From: Chromatiales bacterium
Lineage (GTDB): Bacteria > Pseudomonadota > Gammaproteobacteria > Poriferisulfidales > Oxydemutatoraceae
Assembly: GCA_014323925.1 (NCBI GenBank)
Contig: JACONC010000007.1
Coordinates: forward strand, 1 to 64,000
Length of the DNA stretch: 64,000 nt
Direction of reading: 5' to 3'
Shown here: piece after piece, positions 17,847 through 26,601 of the stretch
Layout of the letters: each line of letters opens with the position of its first letter
Numbering within the stretch: the stretch's first letter is position 1
Notes under the pieces: generated by a model
Seen by the model: the letters and a program-made list of their open reading frames with translations, nothing else
The model's database searches: none
Told to the model about the DNA's origin: nothing
Translations under genes and position numbers: made by a program

Positions 17847-19153
17847 TGGCTTTGACCTTGCGGCAGCTGGATGCATCCGCAGACACTTTCTCCGAGCAAA
17901 TTAGAGATTATATAGCACAGGCGCAACTCGGCACTGCCGATATTGACGATGCGGTGCGTGCGATTATCGATCAAGTGCGCACCCGTGGCGATGCTGCAGT
18001 ATTGGAATATACGGAACGATTCGATAAACGCAAAGCCACCTCAGTTGCCGCCTTACGTATTACTGAAGACCAGCGTGCGCAGGCTGCGGCAACCGTCGCA
18101 CCCGAATGGTCTGCAGCTTTAAGCAAAGCAGCCGAGCGCATACGCCGCTATGCTGAACGACAGCTTGTGCAAGATTGGGAATTCGTCGACGAATTTGGTG
18201 TTCGCCTAGGGCAAAAGGTGAGCGCAATTGACTCAGTAGGACTTTATATTCCAGGCGGTAAAGCCGCCTATCCATCATCGGTTTTGATGAACGCGATTCC
18301 TGCGCAGGTTGCTGGTGTTGAGCGTATTGTTGCAATGCTACCTGCTTGCGGTGGAGAGCTCAACCCTTTTGTGATGTGTGCCCTACAGTTGATGAGTATA
18401 GATGAAGCGTATACTATTGGTGGCGCACAGGCCATCGCAGTGCTAGCCTACGGCACACAGAGTATCGCTCCGGTTGTTAAGATAGTCGGCCCCGGTAATG
18501 CGTATGTTAACGAAGCCAAACGGCAAGTGTTCGGCAAAGTCGGTATAGATATGGTTGCCGGTCCGTCGGAGATTTTGGTAATAGCCGACGGTTCTACGCA
18601 ACCATCGTGGATCGCACTGGATTTATTCTCGCAAGCCGAACACGATGAGCAAGCACGGTCAATATTATTATGTCCTGATGCTGACTATCTGAATCAAGTC
18701 AAGGCTGAGATTGATCGCTTGTTGCCGACTATGGCACGCCGTAAGGTTATTGAGGCAGCACTCAATCGCAACGGTTTGTTGGTCAAGGTTGATGATCTGC
18801 AACAAGCGATGCAGATAGCAAACATCATTGCCGCAGAGCACTTGGAACTTGCAGTGGTTGATGCTGAACGATGGCTAGACAGCATAAAAAATGCTGGCGC
18901 TGTCTTTCTAGGTTCCTATAGTTGTGAGGTATTGGGAGATTATTGTGCCGGCTCCAACCATGTCCTGCCGACTGCCGGTAGTGCACGTTTCTCTTCCCCA
19001 CTGGGAGTTTACGATTTTCAAAAACGCACTGGCATCATGCAGTGCGATGCAAAGGCGGCATCGTATCTCGCTACCATAGCCGAGCCGCTTGCTGAAGCCG
19101 AAGGTCTGCATGCTCACGCCGCCGCCGCTCGTAGCCGTATTACCGCATCATGA
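17846..19153 (+). CDS. hisD: Histidinol dehydrogenase
   Basis: Last two oxidation steps of histidine synthesis, NAD- and zinc-dependent. The start at 17846 (MALTLRQLDASADTF) overlaps the preceding stop by one base and gives 435 residues, the usual length. Motifs: SVGLYIPGGKAAYPSS, KIVGPGNAYVNEAKR, VAGPSEILVIAD, SQAEHDEQA (His ligand) and GSNHVLPT. The stop overlaps the next gene in ATGA. Confidence 0.96.
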   Translation: MALTLRQLDASADTFSEQIRDYIAQAQLGTADIDDAVRAIIDQVRTRGDAAVLEYTERFDKRKATSVAALRITEDQRAQAAATVAPEWSAALSKAAERIRRYAERQLVQDWEFVDEFGVRLGQKVSAIDSVGLYIPGGKAAYPSSVLMNAIPAQVAGVERIVAMLPACGGELNPFVMCALQLMSIDEAYTIGGAQAIAVLAYGTQSIAPVVKIVGPGNAYVNEAKRQVFGKVGIDMVAGPSEILVIADGSTQPSWIALDLFSQAEHDEQARSILLCPDADYLNQVKAEIDRLLPTMARRKVIEAALNRNGLLVKVDDLQQAMQIANIIAAEHLELAVVDAERWLDSIKNAGAVFLGSYSCEVLGDYCAGSNHVLPTAGSARFSSPLGVYDFQKRTGIMQCDAKAASYLATIAEPLAEAEGLHAHAAAARSRITAS

Positions 19154-19905
19154 CATCGTTAAGCGATATCAGTGCTTACACAGACCGCTACTTAGAGGTC
19201 GGACATTTCAAAGACTATAGTCCGAACGGATTACAAGTTGAAAGTCAGCGTCCGATTCGTCTGTTGATCTCTGGAGTCACTGCATCGCAGGCTTTAATAG
19301 ATGCAGCGATAGCGGAAGACGGTGATGCGATATTAGTGCATCACGGCTATTTCTGGCGCAACGAGGAACCGACCATATCAGGCATGAAAGCGAGACGATT
19401 GCGTACTTTGCTGTCCAGTGGTGTCGGATTGCTCGCCTATCATATTCCACTGGATGCGCACGATGTGGTTGGCAATAATGTACAACTGGCAAAACACTTG
19501 GGCATTTCTTTACAAGGCTGTTTCGGCGATTACAACGGTGTGCCGTTAGCGAGATACGGTACGATAGCACCATGCGATGCCGATAAGTTTGCAGACAAGA
19601 TAGAACGAGTGTTATCTAGACCACCACAGCTGATAGCAGGGGGTCGCGCGACGATTGAAACCGTAGGGCTGTGCACTGGAGCTGCGCAAGACTGTATAGA
19701 AGAGGCAGTTCGTTTGGGTTTGGATGCCTATATCAGCGGTGAGATTTCGGAGCGGACGGTGCATATCGCAAGAGAAGAGGGCATACACTATTATGCTGCC
19801 GGACACCACGCAACTGAGCGCTATGGCGTGCAAGCCTTAGGCGAGCATCTAGCCGAGCATTTTGATATAACGCACCGCTATATAGAGATAGACAATCCAG
19901 TGTAA
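19150..19905 (+). CDS. NIF3-family dinuclear metal centre protein (YbgI-like)
   Basis: 251 residues with the family blocks YSPNGLQVE, DAILVHHGYFWRNE (paired His ligands), AYHIPLDAH and, near the end, YYAAGHHATERYGVQAL with H and E ligands. Members form toroidal hexamers with two metal ions per subunit; annotated as a GTP cyclohydrolase I type 2 homologue, but the cellular role is not settled. Translationally coupled to hisD through ATGA. Confidence 0.9.
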   Translation: MTSLSDISAYTDRYLEVGHFKDYSPNGLQVESQRPIRLLISGVTASQALIDAAIAEDGDAILVHHGYFWRNEEPTISGMKARRLRTLLSSGVGLLAYHIPLDAHDVVGNNVQLAKHLGISLQGCFGDYNGVPLARYGTIAPCDADKFADKIERVLSRPPQLIAGGRATIETVGLCTGAAQDCIEEAVRLGLDAYISGEISERTVHIAREEGIHYYAAGHHATERYGVQALGEHLAEHFDITHRYIEIDNPV

Positions 19906-20073
19906 ATACTACTTGCCTGAGTTTTTTATATTGCTCTGCGCTGGTTGTCAGTTTATCAACGGACAAAGTGGGGTAGCGACTCCGATGAAGTATTTGCGGT
20001 GTCAATCGAAGACATTGCCGAGTATAGCAACATAAACAATCTGCTATAAGGACGGTTTGCGAGAGGTGTTATG
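19906..20073. other. Interval with a startless 39-codon frame
   Basis: A plus-strand frame of about 39 codons begins after a TGA near 19920 and ends at TAA near 20049. It reads WLSVYQRTKWGSDSDEVF followed by AVSIEDIAEYSN; it looks protein-like but has no ATG/GTG/TTG with a ribosome site. It may be a gene remnant. Confidence 0.3.
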
Positions 20074-21111
20074 CTAGTTGACCGGAAAGCATACGACATG
20101 CTCAAGGTCTATGCGGATACCAATTTTCTCACCTATATGATGGTTGTGGTGGCTGGGAGCGAAACATTGAACCCGATCGCCGTTTTTCAGATGTAGTAAA
20201 TATAAAAACTGTGCGCCCCTGAATTCCTTTTTTTCTATGGTGGCTTGAAAGTTGCTGTCGTCGTCGTGGATTATATCGTCGGGGCGAATCAACACATCGA
20301 CTGCTTTATTGGGTGGCAATGTGGTATTTGCCGGCGGCGATAATTCTCCGAGGGTGGTTTGAATCGTCTGTTGTTCGGTGACGACGCCGCGCAACATCGT
20401 ACCCATCCCTATAAAAGCTGCAACTTGGCGGGATACTGGGCGATGATAAAAATCGTATGTGTTACTCCACTGCAATATCTTTCCTTCAAGCATCAAACCC
20501 AGACTATCGGACATTGCCATCGACTCGCTCTGGTCGTGACTGACCATCAGTGTGGTGATATTCATATCAACCAATAGCTCTCTTATTTCCTGCACCATCT
20601 GTAGCTTGAGTTGGCTGTCTATGTTGGAAAAGGGTTCGTCTAATAATAGCAGCTTGGGCAGCGGTGCTAGAGCGCGTGCCAATGCCACGCGTTGTTGTTG
20701 TCCGCCTGATAGTTCGTTGGGGTACTGGTCTGAGTAAGCACTCAGTTTGGTTAAAACGAGCATGCGCTTGAGTCGTACTTTATAGTCTCGTCTCGCCATA
20801 GAACGAATACCGAAGCCGATATTCTCTGCAACCGTCAGATGCGGGAATAGCGCATAGTCTTGAAACATGACCCCAATGCGTCGCACTTCTACTGCAACTC
20901 GTTCGTTGCGGCTTTCTATTAATTTATCTTCCAAATAGACCTGTCCCGATGCCGCACGATGAAAGCCGGCAATACATCGAAGCAAAGTACTTTTCCCGCT
21001 ACCGCTGGGTCCGAGTAGACATCCTATTTTTCCTGTGGCGATACTCAAACTAGCATCCTTGACTATAGTTTGTTGATCAATCGCAACGCTAAGATTTTTT
21101 AGTTCGAGCAT
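20074..21111 (-). CDS. fbpC: ABC transporter ATP-binding protein, ferric iron (FbpC/AfuC type)
   Basis: 345 residues. Walker A GPSGSGKST, Q-loop FQDYALFPHLTV, signature LSGGQQQRVALARAL, Walker B LLLLDEP and MVSHDQSESMAMSD place it in the FbpC/PotA/MalK group; a C-terminal TOBE-type domain (about 240-345) contains RPDDI and a cysteine. It energises the permease encoded 10 bases upstream. The iron assignment rests on the neighbouring binding protein and the two-lobed permease. Confidence 0.9.
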   Translation of the reverse strand: MLELKNLSVAIDQQTIVKDASLSIATGKIGCLLGPSGSGKSTLLRCIAGFHRAASGQVYLEDKLIESRNERVAVEVRRIGVMFQDYALFPHLTVAENIGFGIRSMARRDYKVRLKRMLVLTKLSAYSDQYPNELSGGQQQRVALARALAPLPKLLLLDEPFSNIDSQLKLQMVQEIRELLVDMNITTLMVSHDQSESMAMSDSLGLMLEGKILQWSNTYDFYHRPVSRQVAAFIGMGTMLRGVVTEQQTIQTTLGELSPPANTTLPPNKAVDVLIRPDDIIHDDDSNFQATIEKKEFRGAQFLYLLHLKNGDRVQCFAPSHHNHHIGEKIGIRIDLEHVVCFPVN

Positions 21112-21121
21112 ATCTATAATC

Positions 21122-22717
21122 TCATTTTCTAAACGGCGTGATCCGTTGTGCCACTAGCACAATCGAAATCAAACTAATTGCAACAATACTCAGCGAAGGC
21201 ACGGCGATATCATTGATGCGCTCAGTTGAAGCCAACTCGTAGGTGCGCACCGCCAAAGTGTTGAACTCAAAAGGCCTTAACACCAAGGTTGCCGGTAATT
21301 CCTTAACGACATCAGCGAATATCAACAACGCAGCACTGAATAATCCCGACCGTATTAAAGGAATATGTATTAAGCGCAAAGTCTGCAGTTTGCTTGCTCC
21401 ACACGAACTTGCTGCATAGTCTATATTAGGCGATACCTTTGTCAAGCTGCTTGCTATGGTGTTATAACCGAGGGTCATAAAACGCACCGTATAAGCAAAT
21501 AACAGTGCCACCACCGTGCCACTTAAAAACAAACCCACCGCCGAAAAATCAAGGGCGGTTGAAGCCTTATTGACAAAACCTTCAACAGTGGTAATAACGA
21601 TCAATACGCCGATGGCAATTACGACGCCGGGAACAGCGTAGCCCGATGTTGCCAGCTTATCTACCCATAGCCATTTAGAAGATGGGTGTAGTCGTTGCCC
21701 ATAAGCCATAATAACTGCAATAAAAACCACAATCAAAGCTGTGGCAAAGCCCAAGCTGAGTGAGTTGAGCATCAGTTGCAGATATTCGCTATCAAATTTT
21801 TCGGTACCGTAACGATAAGTCCACGCACTGAGTTGTAGCAATGGTATTGCAAAACCCAGAGTAATGGGTAGTCCGCAGATCAGCCAGGCAACGACGGTTT
21901 TAGCACCTGTTAAAGTATAGATCGCCTGCAACGGTGGATGACAGCCTTGGTTATAATAAGAGATGCGCTTCCTCGCTGCTTTTTCTATAGAAACTACCAG
22001 CACGGTGAACACTAGTATGATAAGCGATAACTGTGCAGCTGCAGTGAGGCTACCCAATCCCAGCCAAACTTTGAATATGCCTACACTGAGTGTTTGCACA
22101 CCGAAATATTCGACTGTTGCATAATTTGCTAATGATTCCATCACCACGAGTGCAACTCCGGCAATTGCTGCCGGTCGTACCAGTGGCAGTATCAAGCGGA
22201 AAAAAATTTGTTTTGCGCGTAAGCCGGCCAAACGTGCTACATCAATCAAGTTGCTGGACTGAGAAATGAGAATCATATAGACCAACAGATATACATAAGG
22301 ATATAGCACGAAGCTGAGCACCAGTATTGCTCCGCTCAGCGACCGTATTGGCAGCACCGGAAATCCTAATGACAAATGCCACCAGTTATTAAACCAGCCG
22401 CCGTAGTCTAATATGCCGGTGTATGTATAGGCGACGATATAAGGTGGAAAGGCGAGAGGTAGTACCATTGCCCAGGCTAAAAAGCGGCGACCTGGAAAAC
22501 GGAACATCACGCATAAACAAGCCGTCGTCGTGCCGATCACTAAAGAGACGATAGCGACACCGACGCAAAGCAATAACGAGTTTCCAATGTAATTAAATAA
22601 CTGTGTTTCTAGCAAATGCTGCCAAACATCAGTGTCGGGTGCTATAAACGAAATAAAGAGCGTGGCGATAGGCAACACTATCAGTAGTGTCAGTAGCCGT
22701 TGACTGATTAAAAACAT
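21122..22717 (-). CDS. fbpB: ABC transporter permease, ferric iron (FbpB type)
   Basis: 531 residues with about twelve hydrophobic segments in two homologous halves, the fused layout of FbpB/SfuB. Each half has a BPD_transp_1 domain with an EAA-like loop (LIDVARLAGLRAKQIFFRLILP in the first half, split here as ARLAGLRA...LILP; DYAASSCGASKLQTLRLI in the second). It lies between the binding protein and ATPase genes. A 138-base gap separates it from fbpA. Confidence 0.9.
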   Translation of the reverse strand: MFLISQRLLTLLIVLPIATLFISFIAPDTDVWQHLLETQLFNYIGNSLLLCVGVAIVSLVIGTTTACLCVMFRFPGRRFLAWAMVLPLAFPPYIVAYTYTGILDYGGWFNNWWHLSLGFPVLPIRSLSGAILVLSFVLYPYVYLLVYMILISQSSNLIDVARLAGLRAKQIFFRLILPLVRPAAIAGVALVVMESLANYATVEYFGVQTLSVGIFKVWLGLGSLTAAAQLSLIILVFTVLVVSIEKAARKRISYYNQGCHPPLQAIYTLTGAKTVVAWLICGLPITLGFAIPLLQLSAWTYRYGTEKFDSEYLQLMLNSLSLGFATALIVVFIAVIMAYGQRLHPSSKWLWVDKLATSGYAVPGVVIAIGVLIVITTVEGFVNKASTALDFSAVGLFLSGTVVALLFAYTVRFMTLGYNTIASSLTKVSPNIDYAASSCGASKLQTLRLIHIPLIRSGLFSAALLIFADVVKELPATLVLRPFEFNTLAVRTYELASTERINDIAVPSLSIVAISLISIVLVAQRITPFRK

Positions 22718-22855
22718 ATACGCGTAGGTTATAAGTTATATCTAGTAGCAGACAATAAACCGGATATAAATCCTATCGCACGAACTTATCAAAAGTCGGC
22801 GTTGAAGGTATTTTATCAATGGATTGTCAGCCACTACCAGGGTTAAGGATGTATG

Positions 22856-23896
22856 TCATCGCCAACCGGCTCTATCCATCAGCTTAACTGCTGCTGCATT
22901 CAATTCGCCGAGCTTGTCGAGTTGAATACTATCGGCTTTGAACTCTCCCCACGATTTCAGTGTATCGGCAACTTGCACATCGTCGCGTATCGGATATTCA
23001 TAATTCACTTGACTATACCATTGCTGCGCTTGCTCATCTACTAGGAACTCGAGCAATTGTATCGCTTCATCCTTATTTTTAGCATTGCGGGTGATGCCAC
23101 CACCACTGATATTGACATGGCTACCGCGGTCTTCTTGGTTAGGCCATATCACCCGCATCTTTTGCGCAGCACTGCTTTGTTCTTGGTCGGTATTATTTAG
23201 CATGTAGGCTAAATAATAAGTGTTCAACACCGCAATGTCGCATAATCCACCAGCTGCTGCTAGCACTTGATCACGATCGCCACCGACCGGTGGTCTGGCA
23301 AAATTGGCGACCAGAGCCTGCGCCCAATCGTAAGTTGCTTCCTCACCATCTGCATAGATCATAGATGCAATCAGCGATTGGTTGTATACATTGGTCGACG
23401 AACGTATGCAGATATTCCCACGCCATTGTTCGTCGGCCAAGGATTCGTAGCGCGTCGGTTGTGTTTGTAGAGTAACCTTGTCTTTGACCACTGCAATAAT
23501 CCTCGCGCGTAGCGATAAACCAAACCAGTGTCCATCCGAATCTCTGTAGGCGGAGGGCACAGCCTGCATTAATTTTTCCGATTGTACTGCTTGTAGCAAG
23601 TCGGCTTGCTTAGCTCTATGCAACCGCGCAACATCGGTCATTATCAATAGATCTGCAAGGCTATATTGTCCTTCGCGCTGCAATCTTTCAATTAATGCAT
23701 CGGCTTTAGCGGTTACCAAATTTGTCTTGATGCCGGTTTGTTCGCTGAACACCTCAAGAATCGGTTTGATCAATGCCTCTTCTCTTGCCGAGTAAATGTT
23801 GACCTCGGCCTGTGCAATACTGCACAGTACCGAAAAGCACAGCAAAGTGTTGAGCCCTAAAGCAGTTATCCTTTTGCTATATTCAGAATAAATCAT
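22856..23896 (-). CDS. fbpA: Ferric iron ABC transporter substrate-binding protein (FbpA type)
   Basis: 346 residues with a signal peptide (about 1-30, cleavage after IAQA) followed by EVNIYSAREEALIKP, the classical start of mature FbpA/FutA proteins. LLIMTDVARLHRAKQADLLQ and the C-terminal NYEYPIR are also family-like; tyrosines in NTYYLAYM (about 242-249) are the likely ferric ligands. A Fur-type control would be expected, but the AT-rich upstream region does not give me a clear box. Confidence 0.92.
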   Translation of the reverse strand: MIYSEYSKRITALGLNTLLCFSVLCSIAQAEVNIYSAREEALIKPILEVFSEQTGIKTNLVTAKADALIERLQREGQYSLADLLIMTDVARLHRAKQADLLQAVQSEKLMQAVPSAYRDSDGHWFGLSLRARIIAVVKDKVTLQTQPTRYESLADEQWRGNICIRSSTNVYNQSLIASMIYADGEEATYDWAQALVANFARPPVGGDRDQVLAAAGGLCDIAVLNTYYLAYMLNNTDQEQSSAAQKMRVIWPNQEDRGSHVNISGGGITRNAKNKDEAIQLLEFLVDEQAQQWYSQVNYEYPIRDDVQVADTLKSWGEFKADSIQLDKLGELNAAAVKLMDRAGWR

Positions 23897-23922
23897 AATC
23901 TCTCCTATTTCATAAATAGGAA
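23897..23922 (-). promoter_or_regulatory. Hairpin overlapping the fbpA ribosome site
   Basis: On the minus strand CCTATTT-ATG-AAATAGG is a perfect 7-bp inverted repeat whose 3' arm runs directly into the AGGAGAG ribosome site, about 8 bases before the fbpA ATG. When folded, part of the ribosome site would be paired. Confidence 0.5.
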
Positions 23923-24088
23923 TTATTATAGTTATATTTATAATTTAATCAAAAAATATGAGTTCTATGAGGTTCGCTAATAGCGTTATAAAATGCGCTA
24001 TTAAAGCCGTAGGTAGTAATAGTATAGATGACACATATGCTAAAACTCCGGAAAATGCCTAGAAAAGAGGTGGTGCGTTTCACCATAC

Positions 24089-24112
24089 AAAAGCTATCGT
24101 GACTAGCTTTTT
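24089..24112. terminator. Bidirectional intrinsic terminator-like hairpin
   Basis: AAAAGCTA (24089-24096), a 7-base loop and TAGCTTTTT (24104-24112): a U-tract on either strand. It lies between the divergent fbpA and methyltransferase genes, where no converging genes need it, so it may be left from an insertion boundary. A perfect CAGAATTCTG palindrome follows at 24118-24127. Confidence 0.5.
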
Positions 24113-24189
24113 AGGGACAGAATTCTGATATAAGGGTAGTTCGTGGTGGCGTATAATAACGCTGTCTTTTAATATTCAGAGTTGACCTT

Positions 24190-25023
24190 ATGCAAGAAGT
24201 TAGTTTACGAAAAAAAACAAGTGGTAGACGATATAGAGCACCGTCTTGCTATTTCAATTGTGATGATATTCTAATTTATAACGATGATATTTTGACAACG
24301 AGTAAAATACCTAAGTCGTCGATTGACTTAATAGTCACATCACCACCTTATAATGTCGATATACATTATCATGCGCATAAAGATGATTTAAGTTATCAAG
24401 AATATTTAGAATTTACCAAAGTCTGGCTAAAGAGATGTTACGACTTAGCAATGGATGACGGTCGACTATGCTTGAATATTCCATTGGATAAAAACAAAGG
24501 CGGGCAGCAAGCCGTTTGTGCTGATGTCACCAATATCGCGAAAAAAGTAGGGTGGAATTACCATTCTACGATTGTTTGGAACGAAGGCAATATCTCGCGT
24601 AGGACTGCTTGGGGGTCGTGGATGTCTGCTTCCGCACCTTATGTGATTGCACCTGTTGAAGTGATTTTAGTTTTGTACAAAAATAGCTGGAAAAAGCATA
24701 ACATACGAAAAGAAAATGATATAACCAAGCAAGAGTTTATGGATTGGACAAACGGTGTTTGGACATTCAACGGTCAAAGCAAGAAAGGGGCAGGAGGCCA
24801 TCCGGCTGCATTTCCTATAGAACTCCCTAAGCGATGCATAAAATTGTTTAGTTTTGTCGGCGACACGATTCTTGACCCGTTTTTGGGAAGCGGTTCAACA
24901 TTGCTTGCCGCCTACATGAATAAGCGCAAAGGTATAGGTGTTGATATAGATAAGAGCTATTGCGATATTGCTATCAAACGTTTGTGTAAAGAAATGCATA
25001 TAGAGCAAAGAAATTTATTTTAA
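24190..25023 (+). CDS. Type II DNA methyltransferase (SPPY motif, beta arrangement)
   Basis: 277 residues. Motif IV (TSPPYNV, near residue 51) comes before the AdoMet-binding motif I (DPFLGSGST, near residue 236), with a target-recognition region between: the beta class of N6-adenine or N4-cytosine methyltransferases. SPPY occurs in both chemistries, so the modified base is uncertain. The TAA overlaps the ATG of the HNH nuclease gene, the usual coupling in a restriction-modification pair. A TATAAT at 24152-24157 may be its -10 box. The recognition sequence cannot be read from the protein. Confidence 0.88.
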   Translation: MQEVSLRKKTSGRRYRAPSCYFNCDDILIYNDDILTTSKIPKSSIDLIVTSPPYNVDIHYHAHKDDLSYQEYLEFTKVWLKRCYDLAMDDGRLCLNIPLDKNKGGQQAVCADVTNIAKKVGWNYHSTIVWNEGNISRRTAWGSWMSASAPYVIAPVEVILVLYKNSWKKHNIRKENDITKQEFMDWTNGVWTFNGQSKKGAGGHPAAFPIELPKRCIKLFSFVGDTILDPFLGSGSTLLAAYMNKRKGIGVDIDKSYCDIAIKRLCKEMHIEQRNLF

Positions 25024-25625
25024 TGCCGAAAAGGAAAAAACAGCTAAAACCCTTATCTCAACTTGATTTATTAATGGAGTTTTTTAAGAAAAACCCGAAT
25101 AAGGATATCCCTCATCCGGAGGTTGTAGACTGGGCGACGAGGGAATGGAAAAAGCGAACTTCTAAAGTTTTTAGAGATCCCGATAGAGGCATCCGTTCGC
25201 TTTTCCAGAAAGGTTTGTTGTTAAAAGTTAAAAAAGGAGTTTATCGCTATACTCCGAGTGTAGTCAGGCGGAATGTGCAAAAAGATTTTACACCTGCTCA
25301 AAAAGAGAAGATATTTGAACGAGATGGTTATAGATGTGTTATTTGTGGTTGCGATAGCAAGGGAACTGAGGAACTTCATGCCGACCATATCGTGCCCCAA
25401 GCATTAGGTGGAAAGGCGACTATAAAGAATGGGCAGACATTGTGTTCAAATCATAATATGATGAAGAAAACTTTAAGGCAAACGGAAGCAGGAAAGAAAA
25501 TGTTTATCCGTCTATACGAAATTGCAAAAAACAAAAATAATGAAGAAGTTAAAGCGTTTTGTTTGGATATATTAAGAATTTATGAAAAGCATGGAATAAA
25601 CGGACATATCGAATGGGAAAAGTAA
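25023..25625 (+). CDS. HNH endonuclease, putative type II restriction enzyme
   Basis: 200 residues. The N-terminal part (about 10-80) looks like a winged helix (LMEFFKKNPNKDIPHPEV, then a hairpin KVKKGVYRYTP). The HNH nuclease follows: RDGYRCVICGC, ADHIVPQALGG and LCSNHNMMK, with CxxC and a later Cys-x2-His pair that would hold a structural zinc. It starts inside the stop of the methyltransferase gene, so cleavage and protection are probably a matched system. Its recognition site is unknown. Confidence 0.85.
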   Translation: MPKRKKQLKPLSQLDLLMEFFKKNPNKDIPHPEVVDWATREWKKRTSKVFRDPDRGIRSLFQKGLLLKVKKGVYRYTPSVVRRNVQKDFTPAQKEKIFERDGYRCVICGCDSKGTEELHADHIVPQALGGKATIKNGQTLCSNHNMMKKTLRQTEAGKKMFIRLYEIAKNKNNEEVKAFCLDILRIYEKHGINGHIEWEK

Positions 25626-25629
25626 GTTT

Positions 25630-25648
25630 ATAACATAAGTTATTTTTA
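25630..25648 (+). terminator. Weak terminator after the restriction gene
   Basis: ATAAC-ATAA-GTTAT followed by TTTTT, 5 bases past the HNH stop and before the converging KilA-N gene. The stem is short and AT-rich. Confidence 0.35.
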
Positions 25649-25682
25649 ATAGCACAAAATAGTTGACATGCTCACAGATTAG

Positions 25683-26477
25683 CTATTTTTTATTCGTGGG
25701 TGGTAATTCTAGCGGGGTAATTAGTTTTATATATGGTAATGCTACCGGAGCTCGCTGTTTGAAGTATTTCTGAGCATGTTTAGGTAGCCATTCTCTGTTG
25801 AAATAGTCTTTAAAGTCAGCAAGGTGTTTATTAGGATAGAGCCGTGCTTGAACATCTTTTCTATTGTCAGAGAATTCATGATTATATGTAGGAAAACTTT
25901 CTGGGTGTATTCCTTTTTTGCGTAAAAAACCTGAGAACATTCTCCCAGTGGAAGCATCAGGAATCATTTTATCTGGCATGACAAACCCAGCTTCTTCTAA
26001 AGGTGCTATTAAGTTCAAGTAAATTTCATTCAGCATAGAGAAATGAGTATGTGGTATTTTTGACCTATTTTTTATATATCTTTTAACATGGTATGGCATA
26101 TGACCTGATACCTGACCTGTTAGCCACTCTCTAACCCATTTTGATACCTGCACTGCAAATTTAGGAGAAAGCCATTGCGCAAGATGAGTCGCCACGTCTG
26201 GATGTACCCATGTTCCTTGTAATTCTGGTTGGTTACCTCCTTTAAGTGTTTGATATAGTGCCGAAACGGGAATTCCCGTTTCGGTAGATAATTCTTGCAA
26301 AAAATCTTTAGTAGAGTTTAATCGTACATAATCATAAAATGATTTTCCTGCGGCTTTACACAAAGCTGTTGCATTTATATACCCATCTTTAGGTCTTTGA
26401 GAAATTAATTCATTGCCAAGTTTATGTCCAATCAAAGGAAGCTGTGTTGGAAAAGATAAGTGAGAGTTAATGGTCAT
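25683..26477 (-). CDS. KilA-N domain protein
   Basis: 264 residues. The first 130 hold a KilA-N domain: DGYINATALCKAAGKSFYDY, then LQGTWVHPDVATHLAQWLSP and VSKWVREWLTG. KilA-N is a DNA-binding fold of phages and large DNA viruses. The remainder (about 140-264), basic and rich in aromatic residues, is not recognised. It converges on the restriction gene and lies next to an IS remnant, so it is probably a horizontally acquired or phage-derived gene; whether it regulates the R-M genes is unknown. Confidence 0.8.
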   Translation of the reverse strand: MTINSHLSFPTQLPLIGHKLGNELISQRPKDGYINATALCKAAGKSFYDYVRLNSTKDFLQELSTETGIPVSALYQTLKGGNQPELQGTWVHPDVATHLAQWLSPKFAVQVSKWVREWLTGQVSGHMPYHVKRYIKNRSKIPHTHFSMLNEIYLNLIAPLEEAGFVMPDKMIPDASTGRMFSGFLRKKGIHPESFPTYNHEFSDNRKDVQARLYPNKHLADFKDYFNREWLPKHAQKYFKQRAPVALPYIKLITPLELPPTNKK

Positions 26478-26601
26478 TGATTAGTCCTATAAAATTCTGG
26501 GAAATTTCAACTTAAGTCTGTTATTCTATCACCTACTACAAATCTAGCAATTGCCTTACATTTGTGCTTTGGTTTGAGCTTCCTCCTTTTTTAGGTTTAT
26601 C

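Noticed and set aside
23897-23950. Fur box upstream of fbpA
   Set aside because: The AT-rich stretch has partial resemblance only; I could not align a 19-bp or 7-1-7 site with enough matches.
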